Below, piece by piece: positions 7,575 through 16,093 of a DNA stretch of 64,000 nt. Both the position numbers and the translations under genes were made by a program. The DNA lies in contig NZ_LFME01000010.1 of assembly GCF_001043115.1 (NCBI RefSeq), positions 56,461-120,460 of the forward strand, given 5' to 3'. This stretch comes from Xanthomonas sp. NCPPB 1128. GTDB lineage: Bacteria > Pseudomonadota > Gammaproteobacteria > Xanthomonadales > Xanthomonadaceae. Position 1 is the first letter of the stretch. Each line of letters starts with the position of its first letter. Below the pieces are notes generated by a model. That model saw only the letters and a program-made list of their open reading frames with translations, did no database searches and had not been told where the DNA came from.

Positions 7575-7998
7575 GGGACTCTCCTGGAAAACGCACGGAC
7601 GCGCGCCAGGGGCGGCACGCTGCGGGCATTTTCGCTCATCCGCGCGGCGCCGGCTGCCCCAACGCGGTCGATCGCGGCGCCGGCACTTGTCTACGTCGCG
7701 CCACACGAAGCGCAAACCAGATCGCGGCGACGACCGAGAAACAGTTCACCCTCGCCCCCCACCATGCGGGATTCGCGGCGAGTCATGCGGAAATCCGACA
7801 AGCGCGCGATGCGCGTTGGGTCCATCGTCGCCGCTCCTTCGGCCACCACGCAGGCATTTATCGAGCAGGCACGCCCCGCACCACTCGCTTCGCAGACGGG
7901 AGGCAAGCCACGACCGACGGCGCCACAACGCGCCGTGCCGTCGCGCCGCACGGCCTCCCGAGAACGCATTCCGCATTCTCACGACAAGGCGAACTCCC
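7575..7998. other. Intergenic region between divergent genes
   Basis: About 420 bases separate the TrmH-family gene from the secreted-protein gene. I see no convincing gene; the open frames here are compositional. It must hold the promoter of the secreted-protein gene. The only clear ribosome binding site near its left edge (AGGAG before the minus-strand ATG at 7574) belongs to the short upstream ORF of the methyltransferase. Confidence 0.5.
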
Positions 7999-9063
7999 AT
8001 GCACTCCGACTTCCGTCCTTCTTTCCGGACCGCGCGCCACCGCGCCTGCGCCGCGCTGCTGCTGACGCTGGCCCTCTTCGGCCTCGGCGCCAGCGCACTG
8101 GCACAAACCGTCGCACCCGATGCGCGCCTGGCCCGGGCCGGCGCCCTGCGCACCGCGCACAAACCCGCCAACGTCCCCGACGACTACATCCAGACGCCTT
8201 TCGGCTACTTCGCGCCCGCCTGCGTGCGCCAGGTGCATCGCAACGAACGCATCCTCGGCGATGGCGGCGGCCTGCAGCGCGCCGACGGCGTGCGCGAACA
8301 GGCGCAGGCCTGCACCCAGGACAACTTCACGCCCAGCGGCATCCGGGTAAGGCCTGACGGGCGCGGCCTGGATGGCCGGCAGGCCCGCGGCAACGCCGCG
8401 CTGGTGGCCTCCAGCGCGCACCGCGCGGTGCCACCGCCGATCACCCACGACTGGGTGCAGTCGGCCATCGACGTGACCGGCAACAAGATGGGCCGCATCG
8501 TCGCCAGCTGGACGGTGCCGCAGAACCCGACCAACGTGGCGCACCAGACGGTGTACTTCTTCCCCGGCATGCAGAGCGACGATCCGACCATCCTGCAACC
8601 GGTGCTGGGCTACCGCGGCGACAGCAATACCTGGGATCTGAGCAGTTGGAACTGTTGCCAGGACGGTATGGTGTGGTACAGCGACTTCATCCCGGCCAAG
8701 GCCGGCGACCGGATCGTCGGCGACACCTATGCCACCTGCAACAACGGCAGCCCCTGCTCGAACTGGAACGTCGACACGCGCAACGTGACCAGCGGCCAGA
8801 GCGTGCGGCTCAGCACCACCTACGACATCAACTCCCGTACGCACCTGGTGGTGGGCGGCGCGCTGGAAGTGTACGCCGTGGACAGTTGCGACCAGTATCC
8901 GCCCGACCGACGCATCACCTTCAGCGCGATCGGCGTGTACGACTACCGCATGCAACGGGTGGCGTCGCCAGCGTGGGTGTCGTACAACGACAGCTCGGGC
9001 CTGGACGTGCAATGCAACTACGCGGTGGACACCACCGCCACCTCGGCCACCATTTCCTACTGA
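7999..9063 (+). CDS. Secreted protein, possibly peptidase-G1-like fold
   Basis: This is a 354-residue exported protein. The signal peptide runs to about residue 36 (LLLTLALFGLGASALAQ). After a linker region of about 110 residues the second half, starting at THDWVQSAIDV, looks like a beta-sandwich. The order of SWTVPQN, QTVYFFPGMQS, ILQPVLGY, VWYSDFIPAKAGDRIVGD and ISY at the very end recalls the eqolisin (G1 glutamic peptidase) layout, with ILQ and the WY-x-P-x-x-GD block in equivalent places. The residue matching the eqolisin catalytic glutamate in WYEWYP reads serine here, so activity is doubtful. Several cysteines suggest disulfides. The family assignment is inference; a lectin-like or inactive homologue is equally possible. 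Confidence 0.55.
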   Translation: MHSDFRPSFRTARHRACAALLLTLALFGLGASALAQTVAPDARLARAGALRTAHKPANVPDDYIQTPFGYFAPACVRQVHRNERILGDGGGLQRADGVREQAQACTQDNFTPSGIRVRPDGRGLDGRQARGNAALVASSAHRAVPPPITHDWVQSAIDVTGNKMGRIVASWTVPQNPTNVAHQTVYFFPGMQSDDPTILQPVLGYRGDSNTWDLSSWNCCQDGMVWYSDFIPAKAGDRIVGDTYATCNNGSPCSNWNVDTRNVTSGQSVRLSTTYDINSRTHLVVGGALEVYAVDSCDQYPPDRRITFSAIGVYDYRMQRVASPAWVSYNDSSGLDVQCNYAVDTTATSATISY

Positions 9064-9076
9064 GGCCGTGCCTCCT

Positions 9077-9103
9077 GCGCGTCGCTCCGAACGAGCGACG
9101 CGC
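9077..9103. terminator. Hairpin between convergent genes
   Basis: An 11-bp perfect stem (GCGCGTCGCTC paired with GAGCGACGCGC) with a 5-base loop lies between the stop of the secreted-protein gene and the stop of the acetyltransferase gene. It lacks a T-run but is well placed to end both transcripts. Confidence 0.55.
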
Positions 9104-9106
9104 GGG

Positions 9107-9664
9107 TCAGACTGCCGGCCAGGTCCGCGCGAACAGCCGCAGGTCGCGCAGTTTCCCGTCGCGTACCGACACCTCGGAGCGTCTGCCGATCTCGGCGAAG
9201 TCGTTCTTCTGCAGCACCCGCGCCGAACCCGGATTGTCCGGCAACACCAGCGCCTCGACCCGCTGCAGGCGCAGCGCCGGCACCGCCCAGTCCAGGTACG
9301 CGGCGACGATACGGGTCATCCGTCCCTGGCCCCAATGCGTGCTGCCCAGCCAGTAGCCGAGTTCCGCACAGCCGGGTGACGGCACCGCCGCCGCATGCAG
9401 GCCGATCCCGCCACAGGCCTCGCCGCCGATCGCGATCGCCAGCACCGGATCGTTCAGGTCGATCACCTGCCCGCCCAGGAAGGCCTCGCCGTCGGCGCGG
9501 GTGTAGGGATGCGGGAAGCGCCGGCTCAGCCCGCGCGCCACCTGGGCATCGTCTGCGTGGCGGACCAGCGCGTCCAGGTCGTCGGTGCGCCAGCGGCGCA
9601 GCACGATGCCGTCCAGCCGCAGCTGCAGATCGCGCCAGGGGGCGGCAGCGGCGGTCTGGGACAT
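9107..9664 (-). CDS. GNAT-family N-acetyltransferase (RimJ/RimL-like)
   Basis: This 185-residue protein is predicted to acetylate an amine using acetyl-CoA. It has the RimJ/RimL-type arrangement: LRRWRTDDLDALVRHADD at the N-terminus and a central strand AIAIGGEACGGIGLH. The acetyl-CoA-binding region is ELGYWLGSTHWGQGRMT, with its degenerate Q/R-x-x-G-x-G/A. A C-terminal LPDNPGSARVLQKNDF marks the substrate end of the fold. The start at 9664 (MSQTAAAAPWRD) is preferred over upstream codons because the conserved domain begins soon after. The substrate is unknown. It converges with the upstream secreted-protein gene and diverges from the deacetylase gene. Confidence 0.88.
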   Translation of the reverse strand: MSQTAAAAPWRDLQLRLDGIVLRRWRTDDLDALVRHADDAQVARGLSRRFPHPYTRADGEAFLGGQVIDLNDPVLAIAIGGEACGGIGLHAAAVPSPGCAELGYWLGSTHWGQGRMTRIVAAYLDWAVPALRLQRVEALVLPDNPGSARVLQKNDFAEIGRRSEVSVRDGKLRDLRLFARTWPAV

Positions 9665-9828
9665 CGGCGATTCCTGCGGCAAGGGAAGCGCAGCATAGCC
9701 GCCGGCCGCGGCCTGCGCGGCGGCGCGATCGTCTACGGCTGAGGGTTTTACCCGACAGACCAGCGAAAGCCAGCCCGGGTAGACTCCCGCGCCGCACCTC
9801 GCCCTTCCGTCCAAAGAGCCGTTCCCCG

Positions 9829-10572
9829 ATGCCTTCCGACACCGCCGCCACGGCCCGCATCCCGATCTTCATGTACCACAACGTGGCCGAGGCGCCGCGC
9901 CACCTGCAGGTGTACCGCAGCCTGTACGTGAGCCCGGGCCGCTTCGCCCGGCAGATGCGCCTGCTGCAGCGGTTGGGCTACCGCGGCGTGTCCATGTCCG
10001 ACGCCATGCCCTACCTGCGCGGCGAACGCCAGGGCAAGGTCGCGGTGGTCACCCTGGACGACGGCTACCTGGACAACCTGCAGGCGGCGCTGCCGGTGCT
10101 GCAGCAGTTGGGCTTCACCGCCACGGTGTACATGGTCAGCGGCTGCATCGGCCGCCACAACGTGTGGGATGCGCAGAAGCTCGGCATCGAGAAGCCGTTG
10201 ATGAACCTCGCCGAGCTGCGCCAGTGGCGCGCCGGCGGCATGGAGATCGGCGCGCATACGCGCTCGCACCCGCACCTGACCGGCTGCAGCGACGCGGCCC
10301 TGCGCGAGGAGATCGGCGGCTGCAAGCGCGAGCTGGAGGACCTGCTGGGCGAGGCCGTCCCGCAGTTCTGCTACCCCTACGGCGATGTCGACGACCGCGT
10401 CGCCGACGTGGTGCGCGAAGCCGGCTACACCGCCGCCACCAGCACCCGCCGCGGCCGCGCGCTGGCCGGCTCGGACCCGATGCGCTACCCGCGCATCCAG
10501 GTCGCGCGTCATCACCTGCTGCCGCAATTCGCGCTGCGTGCGCTCACCGCCTACGAGGACCGCCGCGGATGA
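9829..10572 (+). CDS. Polysaccharide deacetylase family protein (CE4)
   Basis: This 247-residue NodB-homology protein would remove N- or O-acetyl groups from a sugar chain by metal-dependent hydrolysis. Motifs in order are FMYHNVAE near residue 14, the catalytic and metal-binding TLDDGYLDN near residue 75, the histidine pair HTRSHPHLT near 143 and FCYPYG near 179. No signal peptide is visible, so it may act on a cytoplasmic lipid-linked intermediate. Its last four bases overlap the start of the glycosyltransferase gene (ATGA), so the two are translated together and probably modify the same glycan. Confidence 0.92.
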   Translation: MPSDTAATARIPIFMYHNVAEAPRHLQVYRSLYVSPGRFARQMRLLQRLGYRGVSMSDAMPYLRGERQGKVAVVTLDDGYLDNLQAALPVLQQLGFTATVYMVSGCIGRHNVWDAQKLGIEKPLMNLAELRQWRAGGMEIGAHTRSHPHLTGCSDAALREEIGGCKRELEDLLGEAVPQFCYPYGDVDDRVADVVREAGYTAATSTRRGRALAGSDPMRYPRIQVARHHLLPQFALRALTAYEDRRG

Positions 10573-11690
10573 AATTCCTGTTCGTCGGCACCAATCCCGA
10601 GAATACCGGCGCGGCCACGCATTTCGTGGCGCTGGCGCAGGCGCTGGCCGGCGTCGGTCATCAGGTCGAGGTCATCGCCTGCGAGGGCGGCCTGATCGCC
10701 GACGAGCTGCGCCGCAGCGGCATCACCGTGCACGTCGGGCACTTCCGCAACGTGCTGGACCCGGACGGCTACCGGCCGCTGCTGCGCGTGGCGCGGCGCA
10801 GCCGGCCGGACTGGCTGGTCGGCAACTTCGGCAAGGAGTACTGGCCGCTGCTGCTGGCCGGGCGCGCGCTGGGCATCCCCGTCGCGCTGTTCCGCCACCG
10901 TACCCCGGCGATGAGCGCGCTGTCCGGCTATGCGATCCCGCGCCTGGCGGCGCGCTTCTTCGCGGTCTCGCACTACGCGCGGCAGGCCTACCTGGAATGC
11001 GGCGTGCCCGAGGCGCTGGTGCAGGTGCTGTACAACCCGGTGACCATGGAGCGGCTGCGCCCGGATCCGGAGCGCGGCCGCGCCATCCGCGCCGCACAGC
11101 AGTTGCCCGAGGACGCGATCGTGCTCGGCTACAGCGGGCGCATGCATGCCGGCAAGGGCATCTTTCCGTTGCTGGAAGCGGCTGGGGCGGCGATGGCGCA
11201 GGAGCCACGGCTGCACTGCCTGTGGCTGGGCGACGGCCCGGATGCGGCGCAGTTGCAGGCGCAGGCCGCGGCCCAGCCGCACGGCGAACGCCATCGCTTC
11301 GTCGGCTGGGTCAACGACACCACGCCGTACTACAACGCGATGTCGATGCTGGCATTCCCGTCGCTGGCGCCGGAAACCTTCGGCCGGGTCTCGGTGGAGG
11401 CGCAGGCAAGCGGCGTGCCGGTGCTGGCCAGCCACGTCGGCGGCACCGCCGAGACGCTGGACCCAGGCGTCAGCGGCGAACTGCTCACGCCCGGCGACGT
11501 GGACGGCTGGCGCGATGCGATCCTGCGCCTGTGCGACAGCGAACGGCGCCAGCGCATGGGCCAGGCCGGACGCGACTTCGTGCAGCGCCATTTCGGCGGC
11601 GCCGTGATCGCCGCGCAGTTCGTGCACCTGCTGCAGCAGCCGCGCTGCGCGCCGCAGGCGCTGGCGCCGTCGCGCACCGACCCGGCCTGA
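10569..11690 (+). CDS. Glycosyltransferase family 4 protein
   Basis: This 373-residue GT-B glycosyltransferase begins MKFLFVGTNPENTGAATHF, with the glycine-rich acceptor loop. The C-terminal donor domain holds LGYSGRMHAGKGIFPLL, HRFVGWVNDTTPYYNAM and the E-x7-E nucleotide-sugar motif in PETFGRVSVEAQASGVPVLA. No membrane segments are seen, so it is cytoplasmic or peripheral. It is translationally coupled to the CE4 deacetylase ahead of it. The pair looks like part of a surface-glycan or lipopolysaccharide modification step, but no other glycan genes adjoin. Donor and acceptor sugars are not determinable. Confidence 0.92.
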   Translation: MKFLFVGTNPENTGAATHFVALAQALAGVGHQVEVIACEGGLIADELRRSGITVHVGHFRNVLDPDGYRPLLRVARRSRPDWLVGNFGKEYWPLLLAGRALGIPVALFRHRTPAMSALSGYAIPRLAARFFAVSHYARQAYLECGVPEALVQVLYNPVTMERLRPDPERGRAIRAAQQLPEDAIVLGYSGRMHAGKGIFPLLEAAGAAMAQEPRLHCLWLGDGPDAAQLQAQAAAQPHGERHRFVGWVNDTTPYYNAMSMLAFPSLAPETFGRVSVEAQASGVPVLASHVGGTAETLDPGVSGELLTPGDVDGWRDAILRLCDSERRQRMGQAGRDFVQRHFGGAVIAAQFVHLLQQPRCAPQALAPSRTDPA

Positions 11691-11714
11691 GCGCACCAGG
11701 GTGCGCGGCCTCGC

Positions 11715-14700
11715 TCAGGCGTGGCCGCCGACCGAGGGCGTCTGCGCCTCCAGTTGCTGCAGGCGCTGCTGCACCGCATCCGGCGAGCGCGTGTACGGCG
11801 CCAGCAACGCATAGAACGCCGGCACCACGAACAGCGACAGCAGCGTGGACACCGACACGCCGAAGATCACCACGATGCCGATGGTGGCGCGGCTGGCCGA
11901 ACCCGGGCCGCCGGCGACCACCAGCGGGATCGCACCGACCACGGTGGCCAGCGAGGTCATCAGGATCGGCCGCAGGCGCACCGCCGAGGCTTCGACGATG
12001 GCCTCGCGCACGCTGCGCCCGGCATCGCGCAGCTGGTTGGCGAACTCCACGATCAGGATGCCGTTCTTGGCCGCCAGCCCGACCAGCATCACGATGCCGA
12101 TCTGGCTGAACAGGTTGAGCGTGCCGCCGCTGATCGCCAGGCCGATCAGCGCGCCGAGCACGCCCAGCGGCACGGTCAGCATGATCACCAGCGGGTGGAT
12201 GAAGCTCTCGAACTGCGCCGCCAGCACCAGGTACACCATCAGCAATGCCAGGGCGAAGGTCAGCAGCACCGCGCCGCCGGCCTTCTGGTACTCGCGCGAT
12301 TCACCCTTCCAGTCGAGCTGCGCGTAGTCGGGCAGTTCCTCGCGCGCCACCTGCTGCGCCCAGGCGATCGCCTCGCCGAGCGGATAGCCCGGGGCCAGGC
12401 CGGCGTTGATGGTGATCGCACGCAGGCGGTTGAAGCGATGCAGATTGCCGGGCTCGGCGACTTCGCGCAGGCTCACCAGGTTGGACAGCGGGATCAGCTG
12501 GCCGCTGTCGGCGCGTACCCGGATCGCCGCCAGGTCGGCCGGATCGGCGCGGCCGTCGCGGCTGGCCTGCAGCATCACGTCGTACTCCTCGCCGTTGTCG
12601 ACGAAGGTGGTGACCTGGCGCGAACCCATCAACGTCTCCAGCGCGCGGCCGATCTCGGTCACCGGCACGCCGAGGTCGGCTGCGCGCTGGCGGTCGATCT
12701 CCACGCGCATCTGCGGCCGGGTTTCCTTGTAGTCCGAGTCCGCCCCGACCAGTCCGGGGTTGTCGGCGATGCGCGCCAGCAGGCGGTCGCGCCATTGCGC
12801 GATCTCGGCGTAGTCGGGACCGCCGAGCACGATCTGGAACGGTTGCCCGCGGCTGTTGACCAGGCCGCCGCCGACCTGGGTGCGCGCGCGCACGCCGGGC
12901 AAGGCGCGCAACTCGTCCTGCAGCGTCGCGGCGACGTCGGCGGTGGCCAGGTCGCGCTCGCTCCAGTCGCGCAGGAACACGCTGACCCGGCCGGTGTGCA
13001 TCTCCTCGCTGGCGCCGAAGCTGCCGGGCACGCGCGGATTGGCGCGCGCGATCGGCTGGCCATCGCCACGGTGGCGGTCGAGGATGGCCTCGACCTGGTG
13101 CATCTGCCCCACCGTGTAGTCGAAACCGGCGCCCTCCGGTGCATCGATCATCACCTGGAACGAGCCGCGGTCCTCGGCCGGCGCCAGTTCCGAGGGGATG
13201 ATCCGCGCCAGCAGCGCGCTGGCCACCAGCGCCGCCAGCATCAGCGCGCCGAACAGCCAGGCGCGACCGACGTGGCGCTCGAGCACGTGCCGATAGCGCG
13301 CGCTCAGCCCCTGCAGCCGCGCCTCGACCCAGCCGTGCACGCGGTTGGGCTTCTCGCGCGCATGCGCCTTGAGCAGCTTGGACGACATCATCGGGGTCAG
13401 GGTCAGCGCGACGAAGGCGGAGATCGCCACCGCCGCGGCCAGCGCCACCGCCAGTTCGCGGAACAGGCGCCCGGTGTTGCCTTCGAGGAAGCCGACCGGC
13501 AGGAACACCGCCACCAGCACCGCGGTGGTGGCGATCACTGCGAAGGCGACCTGCGCGGTGCCGCGCCGCGCCGCCACCAGCGCCGGCTCGCCCAGGTCGA
13601 CGCGGCGCTGGATGTTCTCCACCACCACGATCGCATCGTCCACCACCAGGCCGATGCACAGCACCAGGGCGAGCAGGGTCAGCAGGTTGATCGAGAAGCC
13701 GAACGCGTACAACGCGATGAACGCGGCCACCAGGCACACCGGCACGGTCACCGCAGGAATCAGCGCCGCGCGCACGCTGCCCAGAAACAGCCAGATCACC
13801 ACCAGCACCAGCACCACCGCCTCGATCAAGGTGTGGTAGACGCGCTCTACCGAGGCATCGATGAACACGGTGGAGTCGAAGGCGACGAAGATCTGCGTGC
13901 CCTTGGGCAGGGTCTGCTGGATCTGCTGCGCGGCCGCGCGCGCGGCGCGGGCCACGTCCAGGCTGTTGGCGGTGGAGGTCTTGACGATGCCCAGGCCGAC
14001 GTTGGGCACGCCGTTGCTGCGGAAGTAGGCGCGGCGCTCGGCCGAGGCCAGTTCCACCTTGGCTACGTCGCCCAGCCGCACCACGTAGCCGTCGCGGCCC
14101 TTGCCCAATGGGATGGCGGCGAAGTCTGCCGGCGTGCGGTAGTTGCGCTCCACGCGCAGGGTGAAGTCGCGGTCGGCCGATTCCAGGCGGCCGGCCGGCA
14201 GCTCCACGTTCTCGCGGGCCAGCGCATTCTCCACGTCGGTCACGGTGAGCTCGCGCGCGGCCAGTTGGTCGCGGTCCAGCCAGATGCGCATCGCATAGCG
14301 CTGGCGCCCGCCCAGGCGCACCTGGGCGACGCCGTCGATGCTGGACAGGCGATCCACCACGTAGCGTTCGGCGTAGTCGGACAGCTGCAGCGCGTCCATC
14401 GTGCTGGAGCTCATGTTGAGCCACAGGATGGCGTCGGCATCGGCCTCGACCTTGGCGATCTCCGGCGCATCGGCCTCGTCGGGCAGGCGGTCGAGTACGC
14501 GGCTGACCGCATCGCGCACATCGTTGGCGGCGGCCTCGATGTCGCGGGTGGCGCGGAACTCCAGGCTGATGTCGGCCACGCCGTTGGAACTGCGCGCCTG
14601 GATCGTCTCGATGCCTTCGATACCGGCCAGTGCGTCCTCCAGCACCTGGGTGATGCGGCTTTCCACCACTGCGGCCGAGGCGCCGGGATAGCGCACCTCC

Positions 14701-14840
14701 ACCGACACGATCGGCGGATCGATCGCCGGCAGCTCGCGCAGGGTCAGCCGGCTGTACGCCATCACCCCCAACACCACCAGCAACAGGCTCATCACCGCGG
14801 CGAACACCGGCCGGGTGATCGAGACGTCGGACAGCTTCAT
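11715..14840 (-). CDS. RND efflux transporter, HAE-1 inner-membrane subunit
   Basis: This is a 1041-residue proton-driven multidrug exporter of the AcrB/MexB superfamily. TM1 is near the start (SITRPVFAAVMSLLLVVLG), followed by a first periplasmic porter domain. TM2-6 follow, including the proton-relay helix GLVVDDAIVVVENIQRR with paired aspartates. The second half repeats the plan, ending with MLTVPLGVLGALIGLAISGG, MLVGLAAKNGILIVEFANQ and VPAFYALLAPY. The length is standard. It overlaps the adaptor gene by four bases (ATGA) and is second in the operon. No TolC-like gene adjoins, so the pump probably borrows an outer-membrane channel encoded elsewhere. It converges on the glycosyltransferase gene. 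Confidence 0.96.
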   Translation of the reverse strand: MKLSDVSITRPVFAAVMSLLLVVLGVMAYSRLTLRELPAIDPPIVSVEVRYPGASAAVVESRITQVLEDALAGIEGIETIQARSSNGVADISLEFRATRDIEAAANDVRDAVSRVLDRLPDEADAPEIAKVEADADAILWLNMSSSTMDALQLSDYAERYVVDRLSSIDGVAQVRLGGRQRYAMRIWLDRDQLAARELTVTDVENALARENVELPAGRLESADRDFTLRVERNYRTPADFAAIPLGKGRDGYVVRLGDVAKVELASAERRAYFRSNGVPNVGLGIVKTSTANSLDVARAARAAAQQIQQTLPKGTQIFVAFDSTVFIDASVERVYHTLIEAVVLVLVVIWLFLGSVRAALIPAVTVPVCLVAAFIALYAFGFSINLLTLLALVLCIGLVVDDAIVVVENIQRRVDLGEPALVAARRGTAQVAFAVIATTAVLVAVFLPVGFLEGNTGRLFRELAVALAAAVAISAFVALTLTPMMSSKLLKAHAREKPNRVHGWVEARLQGLSARYRHVLERHVGRAWLFGALMLAALVASALLARIIPSELAPAEDRGSFQVMIDAPEGAGFDYTVGQMHQVEAILDRHRGDGQPIARANPRVPGSFGASEEMHTGRVSVFLRDWSERDLATADVAATLQDELRALPGVRARTQVGGGLVNSRGQPFQIVLGGPDYAEIAQWRDRLLARIADNPGLVGADSDYKETRPQMRVEIDRQRAADLGVPVTEIGRALETLMGSRQVTTFVDNGEEYDVMLQASRDGRADPADLAAIRVRADSGQLIPLSNLVSLREVAEPGNLHRFNRLRAITINAGLAPGYPLGEAIAWAQQVAREELPDYAQLDWKGESREYQKAGGAVLLTFALALLMVYLVLAAQFESFIHPLVIMLTVPLGVLGALIGLAISGGTLNLFSQIGIVMLVGLAAKNGILIVEFANQLRDAGRSVREAIVEASAVRLRPILMTSLATVVGAIPLVVAGGPGSASRATIGIVVIFGVSVSTLLSLFVVPAFYALLAPYTRSPDAVQQRLQQLEAQTPSVGGHA

Positions 14841-15931
14841 CCGGCCAGGTCCGCCGCGGCGCTGCCGCTGCGCGCGCCACCGCCGTCAGCGGCGGCGGCA
14901 TCGACCACCGTCACGCCCGGCCGCAGCTTGCCGGTGCCCTCGACCACGATGCGCTGGCCGGGCTGCAGGCCGTCGACGATCTCGACCAGGCCGTCGCGGC
15001 GCGCGCCGGTGCGCACGTCGGCGCGGGCCACGGCGGCGTCGGCGCCGACCCGGTACACGAACGCATCGCGCCCCACCTGCACCACCGCGATCTCCGGGAT
15101 TACCAGCGCCTGCCGGGCAGGCCGGTACAGGCGCACGTCCATCAGCATGCCCGGGCGCAGCGCGCGGTCGGCGTTGTCGAACGCGGCGCGCACGGTGACC
15201 GCGCGGGTGGCACTGTCCACGCGCGCGTCCACGGTAGCGACCTTGCCTTCGAACGCGCGCCCCGGATAGGCCACGCTGCGGCCGCCGACGGCATCGCCCG
15301 CCTTGACCGTCGACAGCGCCGCCTCCGGCACCTGGAAATCCACGTAGACCTGGGCCACGTCGTCGAGCGTGGCGATGGTCGCGTCCGGCGTCAGCAGCGC
15401 GCCGGGGCTGACCTGGCGCAAGCCGAGCACGCCGGCGAACGGCGCACGCACGCTGCGGTCGCCGATCTCCGCACGCATCTGCAGCACCCGCGCCTGCGCG
15501 GCATCGCGCAGCGCGCGTTGCGTGTCCAGTTGCGCGCGCGACACCAGTTGCCGCCCGACCAGTTCGCTCTGCCGCCGGTACAGTTGCTCGGCCTCGGTGA
15601 ACGTCGCTTCGGCCTCGCGCAGCGCCGCTTGCTGGCCTTGCCCGCGCAGCGTCACCAGCGGCGCGCCGGCCGCCACTTCCTGGCCACTTTCGAAATGCAC
15701 GCGCTCCACGATCTCGCTGACCTTGGCGGTCAGCGTCACCGATTCGCGCGCCTTGACCGTGCCCAGCGACGACAGGCTGTCGTTCCAGTCGCGCGGCTGC
15801 ACCGTCTGCAGCGTCACCGGAACCGCGGTGCTGGCGCTCGCCGGTACCGGCGGCTTGCCGCAGCCGGCAAGCACGATCGACGACAACAGGAGACACACCA
15901 GGCGGACGCCGGCGCGTGGTCGGTGCGGCAT
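14837..15931 (-). CDS. RND efflux periplasmic adaptor lipoprotein
   Basis: This 364-residue membrane-fusion protein links the RND pump to an outer-membrane channel. A lipobox (LSSIVLAGCGKPP) near residue 24 marks it as an inner-membrane lipoprotein. Typical HlyD/MFP blocks follow: a lipoyl half ending VHFESGQEVAAGAPLVTL, an alpha-hairpin of about 60 residues, RAPFAGVLGLRQVSPGALL, and the beta-barrel and membrane-proximal domains through GRSVAYPGRAFEGKV and QVGRDAFVYRV. The start at 15931 (MPHRPRAG) puts the lipoprotein signal at the N-terminus. It is the first gene of the two-gene operon, and no dedicated regulator is beside it. Confidence 0.93.
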   Translation of the reverse strand: MPHRPRAGVRLVCLLLSSIVLAGCGKPPVPASASTAVPVTLQTVQPRDWNDSLSSLGTVKARESVTLTAKVSEIVERVHFESGQEVAAGAPLVTLRGQGQQAALREAEATFTEAEQLYRRQSELVGRQLVSRAQLDTQRALRDAAQARVLQMRAEIGDRSVRAPFAGVLGLRQVSPGALLTPDATIATLDDVAQVYVDFQVPEAALSTVKAGDAVGGRSVAYPGRAFEGKVATVDARVDSATRAVTVRAAFDNADRALRPGMLMDVRLYRPARQALVIPEIAVVQVGRDAFVYRVGADAAVARADVRTGARRDGLVEIVDGLQPGQRIVVEGTGKLRPGVTVVDAAAADGGGARSGSAAADLAG

Positions 15932-16093
15932 GGAGATCCCGGACGCGTGGAGTTCGACCCAGTCTAACGGCCCGGCGTGACGAGCGTTGACACACCGCGA
16001 CCATGACCGACGACCCTTGCCGGCCAATGCATGCGCTGCGCGATGAGACGCAGCGCACGCGTGGCGCGGCGTGCGCCGCGCCCGTTCGGCACC

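Noticed and set aside
11721..15269. 1182-codon open frame antisense to the RND transporter
   Set aside because: The minus-strand RND protein has full-length family identity; the antisense product is His/Gln/Arg-rich noise.
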